From Formicarius rufipectus (lineage: Eukaryota; Chordata; Aves; Passeriformes; Formicariidae), in the NCBI GenBank assembly GCA_013399695.1, contig VXAU01002436.1, positions 324,684 through 388,683 on the forward strand: 64,000 bases of DNA. The letters run 5' to 3'. Position numbers and translations under genes: made by a program. Each line of letters begins with the position of its first letter. Position 1 is the stretch's first letter. Shown here in pieces: positions 22,701 through 37,700 of this stretch. The notes under the pieces are model-generated. The model saw only the letters and a list, made by a program, of their open reading frames with translations. It searched no databases and was not told where the DNA came from.

Positions 22701-25700
22701 AGAATATCAAGCAGAATTCACAGAGTAGGGCAGAATTTTTCCTCTCCAATCTCAGCACTCCCCTCCTTTCCCTGCCATGATAACCCTGCACCTTCAGATT
22801 TGCTTTGTAGCACCCCTTGTTAAAGGTGAATGCAAAATGCTTCATGAAATAAAAAAAAGAGGAATAATCAGCTTTAAACTTCTGTTTTCCTTAGCTGAAT
22901 TAATTTTGGGACGAAAAATACAGAATTACTTCAATTTTTTTTTTTAATCCTGCTTCTAGAACCTTTGTGTACCCATGTCCATCTCTGCCCACTTGATTGT
23001 TGTGCCCTTTTAATAAAGAAAGACCCACAGCCAGTGATGTCTCTGGACTGAATGTTACCTTTGGAGTTGCAGTACTGCTCCATACAAGAAAATAACAATT
23101 CTGATCCAAGTTTCTCCAAGTTTGAATTTGTCTGAGACAAAACTGGGAAACTACAAATTGCCTGGATGACTTGAACCTCCCTGTCGTGGGAGTTCGCAGA
23201 ATTTCTTCCAGAGCACTGGTAATTAAGATGTATCTGTCATGTTGACTAAAAGCTGACCTAATGCTTTACAGACTGGGCAGAAATACACATTATTTACACT
23301 TTTTTCTCTCCAGAACACTACTTCCCAGTCAGACCACCTTCCTCCAGCTGTGGGAATGAAAACCAAGTGATGCACAGGCATGACAGACTCCATCCCTTCT
23401 ATTCAGAAAAAGTATGGATTCAACCAGCATTAAAAACACCAACCAACCAAATCCAAACAAAACTATCTGGGCCAGCCAACTCACATCCTCATCTCAGGAC
23501 AGTTAATTTTATGCTTCATAGAATGCAGGATTACAAGACTTATCTTTAAATGCACATCAAAATCAGGTATTTTTCCTAACCCAGGCAGTGACAGATCAGT
23601 AAGAACCATTCACAGCTTCCTCTGACTTGCATTAGGACCCTTCCTAGAAAGGTGAGTAAATGGAATGGAGAAGGGAATAAATGACCAATGCCAGTCAAAC
23701 AGAAACCACTGGGTATTTATACATAAGGAGCACTTTCATTTACTTTGGTGCCTGAAGCCTCAGTGATCATGAATAATGTCCAAAAATCAGGGCAAATTTT
23801 TCCTCATGCTTTATTTTACTTTACCGTGTGTTAATTGTAAAACTTGATTATTAGGCTGGAAGCTTTCAAAGCTTTTTTCATTCGGTAAAATAAATATTTA
23901 ATACTGGCAGGGGTGGTATTATTTGCTTATTGTAGCTGTAGGACATATTCTCACTATTAGTAATAATATTTTTACATCTGTATCCTTCCCATGCATTGTG
24001 TGTCCATGTGCATACACAAGTGGGAAAACTTTCACACTACAGTCAAAACCAGTTCACTCCAAATGTGGTTTTGCATGACTATACTTGAAATTCTGGTTTC
24101 GATTAACTTGTTTGGTTCCCACACAACTGTTCAAGCCCTTCTTTTAAATGATCTTGATGTGGTAGAGAATATTTACAATAATTAAATAACAACCTCTCTA
24201 TTTCTTCAGAAACAGGAATTTGAAAACCTGAGTGCACAGATGTCAAGGAAGATATGTCAGATAGATTTTCCATTTAAAGCCAAACCACACTTTCAAAAAA
24301 AACTATTTTGAGATTCTTTATCACTTCGAGAAGAGCTCAGGGACCTTTACTGTTGCAAGTTTGGTGTGGGGTTTTTTTGTTTTGTTTTACAATTCTGAGC
24401 ACCAAACACTTCTTCATTAACAAACGGGGAAGTACACAAGAAGTACAAACATTTTACAGCAATGGTGACGAAAAAAGCTTCAAGACCTGTCAGATCAATG
24501 GTTCAGAAACTTTCCAAGAACCTAGAAGTATTTCTGTTTGCCCCTGAGTTTATTCAGTGTTGGGAGAGGAGAGGTCAGTAATTGGGAGATTCTGTTCCTT
24601 ATGGGATTTCCTCACCAGTTCAGTCAGAATTATTGAAATTCTGGTACTGATTGTCCAACAGCAGGTAATGGCAACTACAAAAGAACAGCTCTACGCACTC
24701 CTGTCCTGAGCAGTATCTTTTTTGGAGAAGATTCTTTGTGGGGCACCTACTGTGGACTTCAACCAGCCCATCTGCTGCCAAGCAAGGCTGTCTCAGAGAT
24801 AAAAGCCAGACTTCACCAAGGTTCAGAGAAGCTGCAGCAGCCTTCAACAGTCCTCTGATACGCCAAAAAAACAACCTCAAAGTGCTTTTCCTAAGAGCAT
24901 TTGAGGAAAGTTGAGTGCTTGAGAGCTTCTTTTTAGTGACTAAGGATTTTTTGTTTGTTTTGCTCGTATCAACCCTACTACTGCTCCCTGGGAGGAACAG
25001 TAAAAATTTCTGTGCTTCCAAAGTGAACCAAGCTAGAGCAAACATTGGCAGATTGGGAAATAACTAACACAAAACACATAATTTCACAGGATTTTACAAA
25101 ATCAAGACTTACATACTTCATGTCTAAAAGTATGTCACTCAGGATTTTTATTGTATTGTACAGTTATGGATTATTATATACAGACTGATGAGATAGCAAC
25201 CCCCCTCATTTCTTTTCTTATTTGCATTTCTGTCAGCAATTTGGCACCATAAATACATGGAACAGGATAATACTTAAGCAGAATAATATTAAGAGTAATA
25301 TTAAGCCATAAGCTCTCCTATATTATTTTCATCAGTCCCATGACACACTGACTAAGAGTTCTAACTACCTCAAGTATAAATAGAATTAAAATGGCAATTG
25401 AAAAGACAGTGACTCACAACCAATAAGAGAAGAACATGACAGGGATTCAAACCAATGCACAGGCTTGTCTGCTTTAACTCTTGGTAACTTTCGACAGTGG
25501 GAATAAACATTTTTCAGTCTACCGAACATTTTAAATGGAATTTGCTAAGAGTGAACTCTACTTCAGAAGAGACAGTTCCACCTCCTTTTGATCCAATACT
25601 TCTTCCTGACTGAAGCCTGAGCACAAGCCTTACCTTTGCAGTGTCTGTGCAGCACATCTAATGCAGCAATGAGGAACTCGTGTGCATCTTGTTGCTCGTA

Positions 25701-28700
25701 CCCTGCTAAATGCCGTGCGTGAGTCCATACCAGGTGCAATAACCTATATGGAATGTGAGGAGATCGGTGCCCAGAGTAAAACTGCTCGAAGCAAAGAGAA
25801 GGACATGACTGTTAACAGGTTACACAGCCTCAAGTGCATTTAATTATTAAAAAGTTAAATGAGAGCAATTAGTCAAATCAATTTAAACCGTTTCGTTCGG
25901 ATGGCCTTAAATAACGAAAGAGAGAGACAGCTTTTTGTCACAGACTGCTGGGGAAGTGATCTCTGAACTGAGCACCTCAGTTTTCTCCCTTGAAATTCCA
26001 CTCATTTTGTGATGGATTAGCCAGAAAAACGTGGGGCAGACAGACACAAACATCACTCAAAAACTGCTTATTGATACCACTGGCTCTTATTAAAATAGCC
26101 TGGGGTGGAGAAAGAAATTGAAAAATCCTACGGTTGCAAAGGATCAGCAATTTAATTCACAAATTATGTGAATGAAATGCCTCCCACAAATCAGGACAAA
26201 CACTGAAGATGAGAATATCAGATGCAAACTGTCAGCCAGCCCCTGACCCATGGCAACTCTGCCCCCCAATTTCCAAGCAGAGCAGCAGCCTCGTGCCAGC
26301 ACTGGGCTTTCAGCAGCACGAGGCTCCAGAAACAGCCTCACTGAGCCAGCTGTTTGCAGAGCTGCAGGCACCCCTCCAGTCACCCATTCTCAAAGCCAGC
26401 TGCCCTCACCACTCTGGGTGACACCATCAGGGTGTCAGTGCCTGGGATCCCGTCCTGGACCAGCTCCTGCATCTGCTCCTTCATCTGCTCCAGGCAGAAT
26501 CTGCTGAGCTGGCTCCAGCAGTGACTGAAATTGCCCCAGGTGATTTTGCCAGCAGCACATTAGAGAATGCACAGACAAATTATTCAGTCAGCCAAACCCG
26601 TGATGTGAAAACCCCACTGCTGAGTGGTGACACACAGCTGGGGAGGTGAATCAGCGCACAAGGGAGGGCAGGGAACTACCTACAGACATTCCTTTTTTTA
26701 CTGAAAAACAGCCAGGTCCCACTTGAACTCAACCAACAAGAAAAACCCCAGCCAAACAACCAAGTCCCCAAAAAAACATGCTAAAAACCCAATCATGCTA
26801 AGGGTCTGTGTTTCTCTGGGCTGAGGTTCAGCCCTTCCTTTATTTCTGTACCATGATACCGATCCCAAAAGCAAAGCAGGGATGTTTGTGATGTCCCTGT
26901 AAGGAGTAAGAAACGGCCCAAAAGAGTTTACTCACTTGGCAGAGTAACATTTGTAGGTAATTTTGTGTTCCCTCACCTATGGGAAAGGTATCTGCCAGGA
27001 AATGCTTCCTGCAACACCACAATTATGTTCTCCCAAGATCCTATCAAATCGATGTGGTTTATTTTCAGTTACTCTTCCCTAACAGAAGACAGACAGTGGC
27101 AAATACACAGAACAAAAAATAAGATTTAAAACCCCAGCAGTACACATCCTCACTGGAAAAGTGAGCTTCCTCCCCCAGCCCTGTACACTCTCTGAGCATT
27201 TTGTATCACTGCAAACACAGGCACTGTGCTACAAACCTGCTGAGAGAAAAGAGACTACATTTAAAGGGCAGGTTGGCAAAGGGCTGTACAATCTTTGCAT
27301 CCAGTCCTCATATTTGTATGGTTTTCTATGTGGTTTTAGTGTATTTCCTCCCAAAGAAATGTCTTCCTTGCAAGCAAGGCTTTTTCCAAACAAGAAGCTA
27401 CACCTCTGCAGCCAAACAGCCCAAAAATGCTTCCATAAATACAAAGATCAATAGTTAACTCTGATGCCAACGAGAATGACACCAAGGGACTGGAGCAGGA
27501 GTGTGGAAATGGAAATCTGCTGATGCAGCTGCTGCTCAACATAATTCAGGGAACTGCAGCAATAAACCTTCCCTGTTCTGTCACTCCCTACAATCAGCCC
27601 CAGAGCTCTCTGGTCATTTTAACCACTAGCACTCTGTGTAATTACTCCACTGCAGACACAAGACCTGCCAGCAGATTTTACATTCTCCGGTGCTTCAGCA
27701 TGAGAGTAATCTAACAAGAAGCTTTATCAAATTATTAATTATTATCACACAGAAAGTAGAAACCTGCCTGGTAAGAACAGGAAAGCTTCACTGCTCTGAT
27801 AGATATAAAATGAAACAAAAGAATCCGAACATGTTCTGAAGCTGTGCTTTAACTGGAATGTATTAAAAAAATCCATCCCCTCTCTGTCATTTCCTTGCTG
27901 CCGGAAAAAAAAACAACAAACATCCTATCAGAGCTGTTCCAATCCACAAAAAGGGAGAAAAGTCCATGTAAACTCTCACTCCACCACTATTATACCAACC
28001 TTTTCGAAGGTGCAAATACAAAGAATGATGTATTTGCAAGTCACATTTAAAGCACTTCAATGGCACAACTGTTCTGAACATAATTTAAACATAATTTTTT
28101 TGTTTAAGTTTGTTTTCAATGCTGCAGTATCAGTTGTTTACATTGGAGAGAACTAGTTTAAGCAATCTGAAAGTTCTGGGTAATACACTGTTTAATTGCT
28201 GTTCCAAGTGAAAAAAGGAGAGAGGGGGAGGAAAAACCAAACCAGGATTCAAAGCCTCCATCCTTACACACAGCCCAAGTAATTTTGTTTTTCCACTTAA
28301 AACACTTGCTCCTGGGTTCTAAAAAGAAGAATCTACAGGGGACTTAGAAGATTCTAGGCTTTGTAATTTGCATTATTGTTACCAAAAATATGCAGGCATC
28401 AGTAAGGTTTTAAAACAAAACAAAACCCCATCATACACATCTGTACTACTTCCTCCTCCTCCTGCTGCCAAAAACATGCACAGAAGTTGCCCAATTATGT
28501 GAATAACCAGAGAAATTTGATTTATCCTACATATGAATCAAGTAAACAGTCTCCAAGCTTCATAATTAAGAATTTACACGCAGAAATCCTGTACCAGTTT
28601 CCAGTCCAACTGGAGAAATTAAAACCTCCTCTTGGAAACTGGTTCTCAATTAAGACTTTAAACATTCTTACCATTTACATTGAATGGAGAGAGTGGGTAA

Positions 28701-31700
28701 CACATGAACCTTTCACAAGAAGAAAGCACTTTCTGGAGGTTTCCCAAAGAGGTTCAAGAAGTCAAAAAAACAATTTTGCTTGCATGAACTCTGTATGGTC
28801 TACACTTACTTCAGGTAAAAGGTTTTACTAAATCAGCCCAAACTCTGTATTTTCCATTACAAAATGCAAGGTCTCTATGTAAAGAGCCTTAACTACAATT
28901 TTTTCCCCTCTTGTACCTTTGTTGTAACTTATTTTATACATAAATAACTTCAACAGCAACATCTTCAGATATCAAAGCCATAAATCATCTTATTCTTTTC
29001 CCTTTTTTGCCCTCACTACTCAACTCTTCCTTTAGTTGTGCTGTGCACTGAGATAGGCTCAGGAGGATGAGTAATGCTGGGACAAACGCAGGGTTTGTTC
29101 TTTGCACCTCTGAGTGGATGCACTGCATTCTGCTCTATTCCCAGGTGTTCCTGCTATTCCAGTCACAGAGCACACAGATACAGAGCCACTAATCCTGCCC
29201 TCCTCAGTGGTCATTCTGGAAAGGATTTAGACAAACCTTGGGGTGTGGACCATCCTGAAATTAATTGTCATTGGTGAAGCAAAGCTAAAACACAAATGTC
29301 AGCAGGTAAAAAGGAGTGCACAAACCCTTTCAGCCAAAAGGCTCAATGAACAGATTCTGTGTGCTCTATCTTCCTTCCATCCAGTTTCACCACTACCTGT
29401 TCTTCCCAAATCCTTTTCACCCCTTTTCTTATGCAGTGTCAGTCATGTCATGGTTCTATTGAGAAACAGGGTTCAAGCAGCACAAATGAGAATGTTAATT
29501 GATGCAGTCAGATAATTTTAAAACAGAGATCAGTGTCTGACATATGTGAAAGAAAAGCTACCAGGACAAACCACCTCAGTCCTGAGAACCATCTGATCCT
29601 CATTATTCACCACCAACCTACTTCAAGGTGGAAGAAGTTTGTAGTTTCCTATTTATCACAGAGAAATCACTCAACCTATGTAACTACACCATCTTAAGCA
29701 TAAGGCAGAGAGACAACCATTTTCTGTTTAAGAAGCAAAAGAGCAAAACTTGTTTATTTATGTATAGTAAAAGTTTTATTTAATGTTCAAAATAGCCTCT
29801 TTCTCTTTTGGAGAGTTCCCACTCGGGCTCTCACCAGATCCCCTGGCATTCCTTTTGCCTAAGATCACACCTTCAGAAAAGAAGGGTGGAGGGCAGATGA
29901 AGTTAACCCTTGCCCTGATTGTTTGTCCCTGGGTAAGATGCTTTGGGATAACCACACAGTTAATCCGAGTGGGAAAGCTGCGTAGAAACAAGACAGAACC
30001 TGAATCAGTTTCCCTGGTAATTCAATTACAAAGGAATTCTTAATCATAGCACTGAGATCTCCAATGGTTTGCTTTGCTTCACTCAGACCTCAGCTCTGCA
30101 AAGACAGCACAGAAACCTTCATCCTAACTACTGCATAGAGCTGGGACATGAAAGATCATCAGGCTGCTCCAAAAAATGCAAGATTTTCATTCCGAACATA
30201 GAGAAACTAAAACTCACTGGGAACAGAATTTTACAAGGGGTGCTGACAGAGTCATAAACACAACAAGGTATTTACTGCTTATGACTTAAAAATACCAAGT
30301 TGGTTACAGACCCTAAAGCTTTGCTTATGAGGACTAAGCTCTACTTTTCCTTCAAGGAGGCTGAGTCACTTTGTGTCCTCCCACAGCACATGGCTGCAGG
30401 TTTAACATGGAATAAAGACAGATATTGCTGCTGGCTCTGCAGTCTGGTATCACAGTATCACAGACATGGCTGTTCCCTCATCCATATCCCCTCATGTTGC
30501 ACAACATTAATTATTAGAATTAATGTAAGTGTAGGCATGCATTTTGACTGGGGAAAATGAAGGCTGAGCTTCCCAAAGTTGTGTGGAAATCCAACTCGAT
30601 TACAATTGAAACCAACACCAATGCTGTGTTTAAACCCCATTTTGGGCAACAGCCTTTCTTTGTTCCATGCTCACAGTCTAACAAAAGCCATCCCAGGCCA
30701 TCAACAGGGCTCCACACACAAAAATGGAAACAAAAATCATTACCTACAGAGTCTTGAGCTTTCCTCCAGCCTCTCAATCTGTAATGTAACACTCATTCCC
30801 CTGTTCCCAAGGGATTATTTAAAAAATTCATGTGTGTAAGCAGAGTATGGTGATATTCACCAGCATGAGACTTTATATCACAATTCCATTAAAGGATATC
30901 AAGATTATTATAGTTCCTTTAAAAAAAAAAAAAAAAGGCAAATTGTTTTCCATATTAACAGTCTACAGAAACGAGTATTTCTATACCACGACTGATGGGG
31001 TTTTTTTCTAGGCATTGTGGTATTTCCCCATTTAACTGCACATCTGTTTTCAATTATCCTGCAGCTGCTACCTATTGGTCTGCCTGCCTTTTGTTTTCAC
31101 CTCCTTTCCTCACAGAGTCAGGAACAATTGAAAACTAGAACAAAAAATAAGTGCAACTAATGACTTATAAGCAGCATGAAATGTTGCAAGTTCTCTGTAG
31201 TGCTGAGTATGAGCAGAAAAGAACTTCCAACTAGAATGGCTATGGGAGGTTTTACATTCCAGGGGTGTTAAACTCACCTGCAGTGACCAAAAAGAATCAT
31301 CTCTGGTGAAAAAGGCACAGGAGTAAAAACAAATTGAAAATCACAAGATAAAGCTACTTTAGGTTGGTTTAGGTTGTTAGAACAAATTTCCATGACAGCA
31401 CATACACAAAAAACCTGCTCTGGGTACAAACACCTCCAGAATCTTAAACACCCCAGAACAGCACACACTACAGCAGGGTTTTGTTTGGGTTTTTTTGGTT
31501 GGTTTTGTTTTTACTTACCAAGAAAGCAGATCTATCACTGATGGAAAGGCACAGAACTGATTTTGTTTTTAAAGACACCTTAAAACCGGAAGGCCATGAG
31601 CAGCCAGTCCTGACATTGCTCATTTGGAATTTAGAGTGTTAATAAAGCTCTTTGCCTATTTACTAAGGAAAAGCCTGTGCCTGTCTCATACAGACCCACA

Positions 31701-34700
31701 GAGACAGACACACAGCACATCCAGACACCAGAGTGGGAAAGGGCAGGAAGAGCAGCTTGTACAGGGAAAATACAAATTACAGCAACACACTGACTTTTCT
31801 ACATATCCTTTCTGGCCACCACTGGGTTTGCAAGGAGGAGGTGATAGCAAAGATATTCCTGCCTGTGAGAAAGCACTGAGTTGAGATCTTTAAAATATTC
31901 ATACAGACCTACATAACCCAGTGCCTTAAACCACAAGGCTATATACTACTGCTTTATTCTCCCTCCCATTATCACCCCAAAAGCCCGTGACATATTTTCC
32001 AGTTACAACTTGCACCTTTAATTAAAGCACACATTCAGCTTTAAGACCAAAGACTGGCAGATCAGTCTCAGAAGAGCAGGCAGCACTGTAATTATTTCCA
32101 AAACCACCTTTGCCTAAACAAGAGTGACTTCAGAATAGGCCATAAAAGGCCATCAGTTCCCTTTGCAGCAGCTGGGCATTTCTGACAGTAGGGTCTCAAT
32201 CTTTACTGCTCTGTTTTGCTACACCTCGAGGGGAAACGGCTTGCATTGCCTTTATATCTGCAAACAGAACACAATTCCTTTTGGGGTAAGAATCAGCACC
32301 TGTGGAAAGGTGCTGCTTTGTGGCAAACAACAGCACTCACCTCCTGAAAGAGCGTAGACATTTCACAGACCAGACATGAGCTGGGGCTTTGCATTTCACA
32401 TTTGTGCCTGTCGGAGAGGAAGAAATCTCGCAGCAGTGGAGTGTGGGTAAGTGCCTGGACAATACAGTTCATAAAACATGTGTTCCCAAGATTGATTAGC
32501 CCTCGTAGACCTGTAAAGACAGAAAGGGGGAGGGGATGCAGAAGCATTAGTGAGTTAACAAAATGGTGCATTTGCATTTTTATACAGTTTTCACAATATT
32601 GCCACAGCTTTGCTGTGTATGCACAGCTCCAAGGACAGCTTTACACTGGTCTATGAAGGCTATCAGTTTTCTTGTACTCAAGTCACAAGGAGCTGCAGAA
32701 TCTTTCTGAACTACACCAGGATTTGTCTCTTAAATTCTCAGGAAAAAAAAGGAAATCCCAAAGTACAACACCACCAATAGCACTACTTTGCAATGGTGGT
32801 TTTGCCACATGTCACCAAAACGTGACCCTCCCCGAGCTGAATCCAAGACGCAGTGACAACTGGTACATCACTAGAGTAAGAAACCAATACATTTAAATAA
32901 ATCAATAAGTGCGTGCTCAGACTGTTTAAAAGGCTTTCCCTCATGCAGGTCACGAAGCCAGAATAAGGTTTTTATACTGTTAAAACTCAATAGTCATCTT
33001 TCTAAGACAGGCAGCAAAGGCAACAGCCCTGGCAAACCAAGTCCAATGCAGACCTAGCAGATCCTTTTTTTTTCCTTTTTTTGTATAAAACCCAAGATCT
33101 AAACAGAACAACCTTAAAGGAGCAAGTGAACAACACTAATTCCAGACTCATTTTAGGTAAATCAAACATTAATCTACAGCATACATAAAAAAATGGAAGT
33201 TGGCATAAGAGGATTCATCACACCTTAAGTCAATGTTCAGTAATGCCCAGAGACGATTCCTTGTGCTTGGAAACCAAGATGCTTAAAGGAAAGCTCTTTT
33301 GTTGCACAACAGAAGAGAGGTTAGGAGTGGGGAAAGCTTTTCAGTCATTTGCAAAGTCTAAGTGAGAAGAAAAACATGCTCAAATCCTTGAGTATTCTTC
33401 CAAAATGTTAACATAATACCACCATACAGGAGTGCTAAACGAGAAGAGCATCAGGTGGACAAGAATGCTTATTTTCAATCAAAAACTTACTTTGAAACGA
33501 GATAAAATGCACCAAAGATACAATTCTGGTATTGATTTAAAATTAACATAGTCCTCTCCTGCAATATAAATAGGGTTACTACAGAAACATTGAAAGACAA
33601 AACAGGATTACTTGACAGAGAACGAAGAATTTCCTTGTCATTCCATGGGGGGAAAAATACAAAATTACCAGCTGGCAGTGCTGTAGTAATTAGAAGTGGT
33701 GCAGTTCCCTTGCAGTACAGCAGATAGTGCTCAAAGGGCTCTTTAGCATCCTGCAGCAGGAGGTGTGGTCCAGTTGCTACGTTACTGAGCAGAATCAGCT
33801 CTCCACCAGCCTGACCTGCACACTGAGCTGAAGGCATCGACACGGAGCACTCCAAAATTTTTTTCCCTGATCTAATGCAACATCGACCTCCTTCCAACAG
33901 CTTCCTGTTCCTTCTGTTCCCTCACAGGACAAAGTTTCTCATTATATTACAGTGACTTCTACTGGGCAGAAGCTTATTGCAATTATTTATTTTCATGCTG
34001 GGTGGCAATAAGTGTGTGCACAACATTAGCGGAGTGTTAAACAGTTAATTTGTTGGAGCAGCTTGAAATACAGTGTGAGGCTTCAGCTTGGTACACAATC
34101 CTATTTCAATGCCCAGTCTGGTCTCTGCAAACATCATCACAACAGGAGGGTGTTCGTGCTGTGCAGGTGGAGAAATGTTTGGTGAGAATCTCTTGCCCAC
34201 CTCTCCCCTGTTTTTTTGCCATTTAAAATGGACTGGTTTTATTTAAATCACAGGCTGTGCACACAGAAGGCTGGAAGGCTCCCTCACATGCAGGGTATTT
34301 TGGGAAGCAGGAGAGTCTCTTCCTATTTCTCCCTCTGGTTAGCACCAGATTTCAAAGTCAGCCTGTTCAGCACAGAAGACTAGTGGAAAACCAGCAGTAA
34401 ATCAAGAGATCCAACCTAGAAATTTTGGTCTCTAGTACAGCAGTCACAAAAGCAAACACATAAAGGCAACTTTTTGGAATCATTTATTAAGCATCATTTA
34501 TTACATGCCTGTGGCTGGCCTGTCCCTGTGACCACAAGAATCAAATCTTCCTCAAAGCTGCCACCAGAAGACAAGTTACAGGTGTCAGACTCCAAAGGCT
34601 CTTGGCTTGGTCCTCTTGCTTGGTGTCAGTTTGTCGGGGATCTACGTTCAGGGATTCTTGTGCTACAACCAAGAACCAAGACAAAGCAACCTGCAAAACA

Positions 34701-37700
34701 GACAAGGCTGACATGTGAATACTCCAAACCCCAGGAAAAACCTCAAAGTGGTGATTTGCAGCAAAGCACAAGGACTCACTTGGTTGAAAAGGGAAAAAGG
34801 AGCACACACCAATCTCATCCTTGCGGGAGCAATGACTGCAGCTGCAATACTGTCTCTTAAACTGAGGTTTGACATAAAATAGGTACTGCTGCCTTAAAAC
34901 AACAGTATAAGGCACTGAACTACAGCCCAGGTACTGCTTAACTAATTGCAGCACACTGGAAAACACCAAAATTTGATGTACTTAAACTAAAGAGCTGACA
35001 GAACTTAGAACACATCCTCTTGTGTTTAACTTTAATGGGGAAAAAAAGAGTTTTATTGGAAAGAAAAACAGCTGAACATTTAAGGCTATACAGCATTCTG
35101 ATCAAAACTACACTGAGAATTTAGAAGGTTTGTGCCTGCCACACCTAATCTCTCCCCATTAATAAAGCCCGGCAAGGTTTAGCTGAAATAGTCAAGGATT
35201 GCAACATGTGGGTCATAAATGAACAGGAAAATAAGTGTGCCAAAAGCTCACATGCAGCAGTTCACTTCTGCCAGCACCAACAGTGGTCTTCACCAGCATC
35301 TGATCAGTGGACAGTATCTGTAGGGAGGAGTGACTGCCTAAGGATTGCCAACAGGATCCAACCTCTAGCAATAATAAAGCTCTGCTACTTTGCAAACTTC
35401 TGCTGTGCTTCATAGTGTTATCTTTATTTCTGCTTCTTATGAACTGTTTCTGAAGCGAGCAAGAGCAACCAGTGAGGTTCTTAATATATTCTACCCACAG
35501 ATGTGTGCTCCTGTGCTAAGTGCAGTTAACAGAAAAGCAGTTTTACTTCTGAACCTTGCTGATGTAAATGTAACTACTGGAATAAACTGATGTTGCTGCC
35601 ATGACAAAATTGTCATTTATGGTATAACCATAAAAAAAGAAAATACCCTTTAATCATCACACATGGAGTGCAACCACTGCTCTTGTTCTGTCACAAGCTG
35701 GGCTGGCAGGGTGTAAGCAAACAAGCAACAAATCTACTGCTGCAATGCCTGGAGCCCAGGGAAACCCATGCGGGGCATTCTTTGCACATTTAGTCTCCAG
35801 ACTGGGTTCCAAGCAGCTGGCTTACCTTGGTCAGCCTCAGGTCTTCCATCTTCTTCCCAGAAGGGCTGTTTTCCCCAGAGCTCAAAGCCCCAGATCTGCA
35901 GTACTGGATAACAAGGCTTGTTGGACACAGGGAGATCCACAACGCTGGTCCTGCCAGTCCACCCAAGCAGGACAGATGAAAAAATCCAAGACAAGATGAG
36001 GAAATACAACTTCTCTGTGAAATGCAACTGTACAGCTATTAAAGGTGGGGATGCAGGGAAAGGAGAGGACCACACATGAATGCAAAATACAGAAAACCCA
36101 ATCTTGCCCTCCTAAGAGAGGCTCTGTTTGTCTATAAACCCAGGCTTCATGCTGGGATAGGAAAGACACCAAACAAACCAGACTGAAATGTTACCACACA
36201 GAAACCTGTGATTTATTTGAATGAAGGTTCTGGGAGGAAGAACATTGGTCACCATATTTACCTTGCTTAGACAATCAGACCATTCAGAAGCACTAAAGCA
36301 CAGCCAGCTTGAGATGCTTTATACATTAAGAACAGGTTGGCAAAACCTTAGAGCAATTTCTGTCTCCTACCCCCAGTTCTCCCAGTCCCCCATCTGGTGT
36401 TGATGTTTCCCTGCAGTTCCATCAGACAGTATCACAAGTCAGTGTAAGCTGAGGAAGAGCTCACTGAAATATTTAAAGAGAGTTCAACATAACCCTTGGA
36501 AACAAGCAGTGCAATACAGCAATGATGATTTCTAGAATAATTTTGGGGTTTCATCCTATGCTCATCCAACAGAAGTTGGCAACACCATCTAAGAGCATCT
36601 CTCTGAAAACGTATTTCAAGAGACAACTGCCCTACTTCCCAGTACCTAAAACTAAACCCAAATTCTCTCTCAGCTCTCGAGTTTCAGTGCAGAACACACC
36701 ATACATGACCAGAATGGATTTGTCACAAACACTGGCCCTGTCAGAACAACACACTTCTCTTCCACCTGCACACCAGGAGCAGCAGTTTTGCTAATGGGGT
36801 TAGTGACAGCAATTATTCTGAAAAGATAATCCCTTTTGAACTAGCAACACAAAACCACTCATTTCAGAAAGCAGCAGTATGCAGAGATGTGAAATTACAG
36901 GTCGACACAGGGAAATGCATCACATTTTGTGACCCCGGTGATCACGTGAGTTATCAAAAAAAAAAAAAAAAGACAATGCAGTTTTGGGGAATTTATTCCC
37001 CGCCACTTCAGCTGAGCACCCTTTCTGTGGGCAGAACACACAGGAACTGCAGAAGGGGGAATACTGAGTTGAAGGTATTACAGCAGGCTTTGTCAGAGGT
37101 TTTTACAGAACATTTTTTACAAACTTCTCCATAACACACTCAGGTATTCAATTGACAACAAGGCTACAGAAACTTTTGCCACAGCCAAATTAAATGAAAA
37201 CACTTCAAGCATGTGATCTTAGAAGCCACTTGAGCACTTAGATGTATCTACCTCCAGCAAACAGACATGCACTCTTACCATAAAAATGAAAATGATCCAG
37301 GAGGGGGGAGCAAAACCCCCTCAACAGACAAGAAAAGCAACTAAGGAGGGAATAAATGTGGCTTTGGATGACTAGACTAAAACAATGCAGTCAAATGAGT
37401 GAAAAAGATGCAGTGAAATCCAGATACATAAAAATAACGAATGAACCACAAGTGTTCTTGGAGCTCCCACAAGAGCCAAGCCAGTGACATCCAAGAAGGG
37501 CACAAAGTTGACAAGACCACCCGTCCTTAGCAATGCTGAGCAACAAGATCAGGACACCAAGGGTGCAGCTCCAGGCTTCCTGCCATGGCACGTCCTCCTT
37601 GCCCTGACCCTCTCTCATCTCCCAGGCTTATCACTCCCATTCCCAGCAAAGCCACCTTTCCAAATTCCCAAGGTCATCCTGCCCTGCCCTGCCCTGCAGG

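Noticed and set aside
24620..25045. 141-codon minus-strand frame in intron 6
   Set aside because: No reverse transcriptase, transposase or other motif; probably a chance frame.
29816..29975. Perfect 11-base inverted repeat (TTCCCACTCGG ... CCGAGTGGGAA) 138 bases apart, considered as a mobile-element terminus
   Set aside because: A few such pairs are expected by chance in 64 kb. The match does not extend and no target duplication flanks it.
30449..30475. TATCACAGTATCACAG repeat resembling a CR1 terminal repeat
   Set aside because: No CR1 body lies next to it, so two short similar words are not enough to call an element.
33487..33897. 136-codon minus-strand frame in intron 4
   Set aside because: No family match, no conserved motifs, no splice support.
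34541..34969. 142-codon minus-strand frame in USP22 intron 4, and the overlapping plus-strand frame at 34474-34860
   Set aside because: I tested it as a possible nested gene or alternative exon. It has no known domain, and two opposed long frames at one place suggest chance lack of stops.
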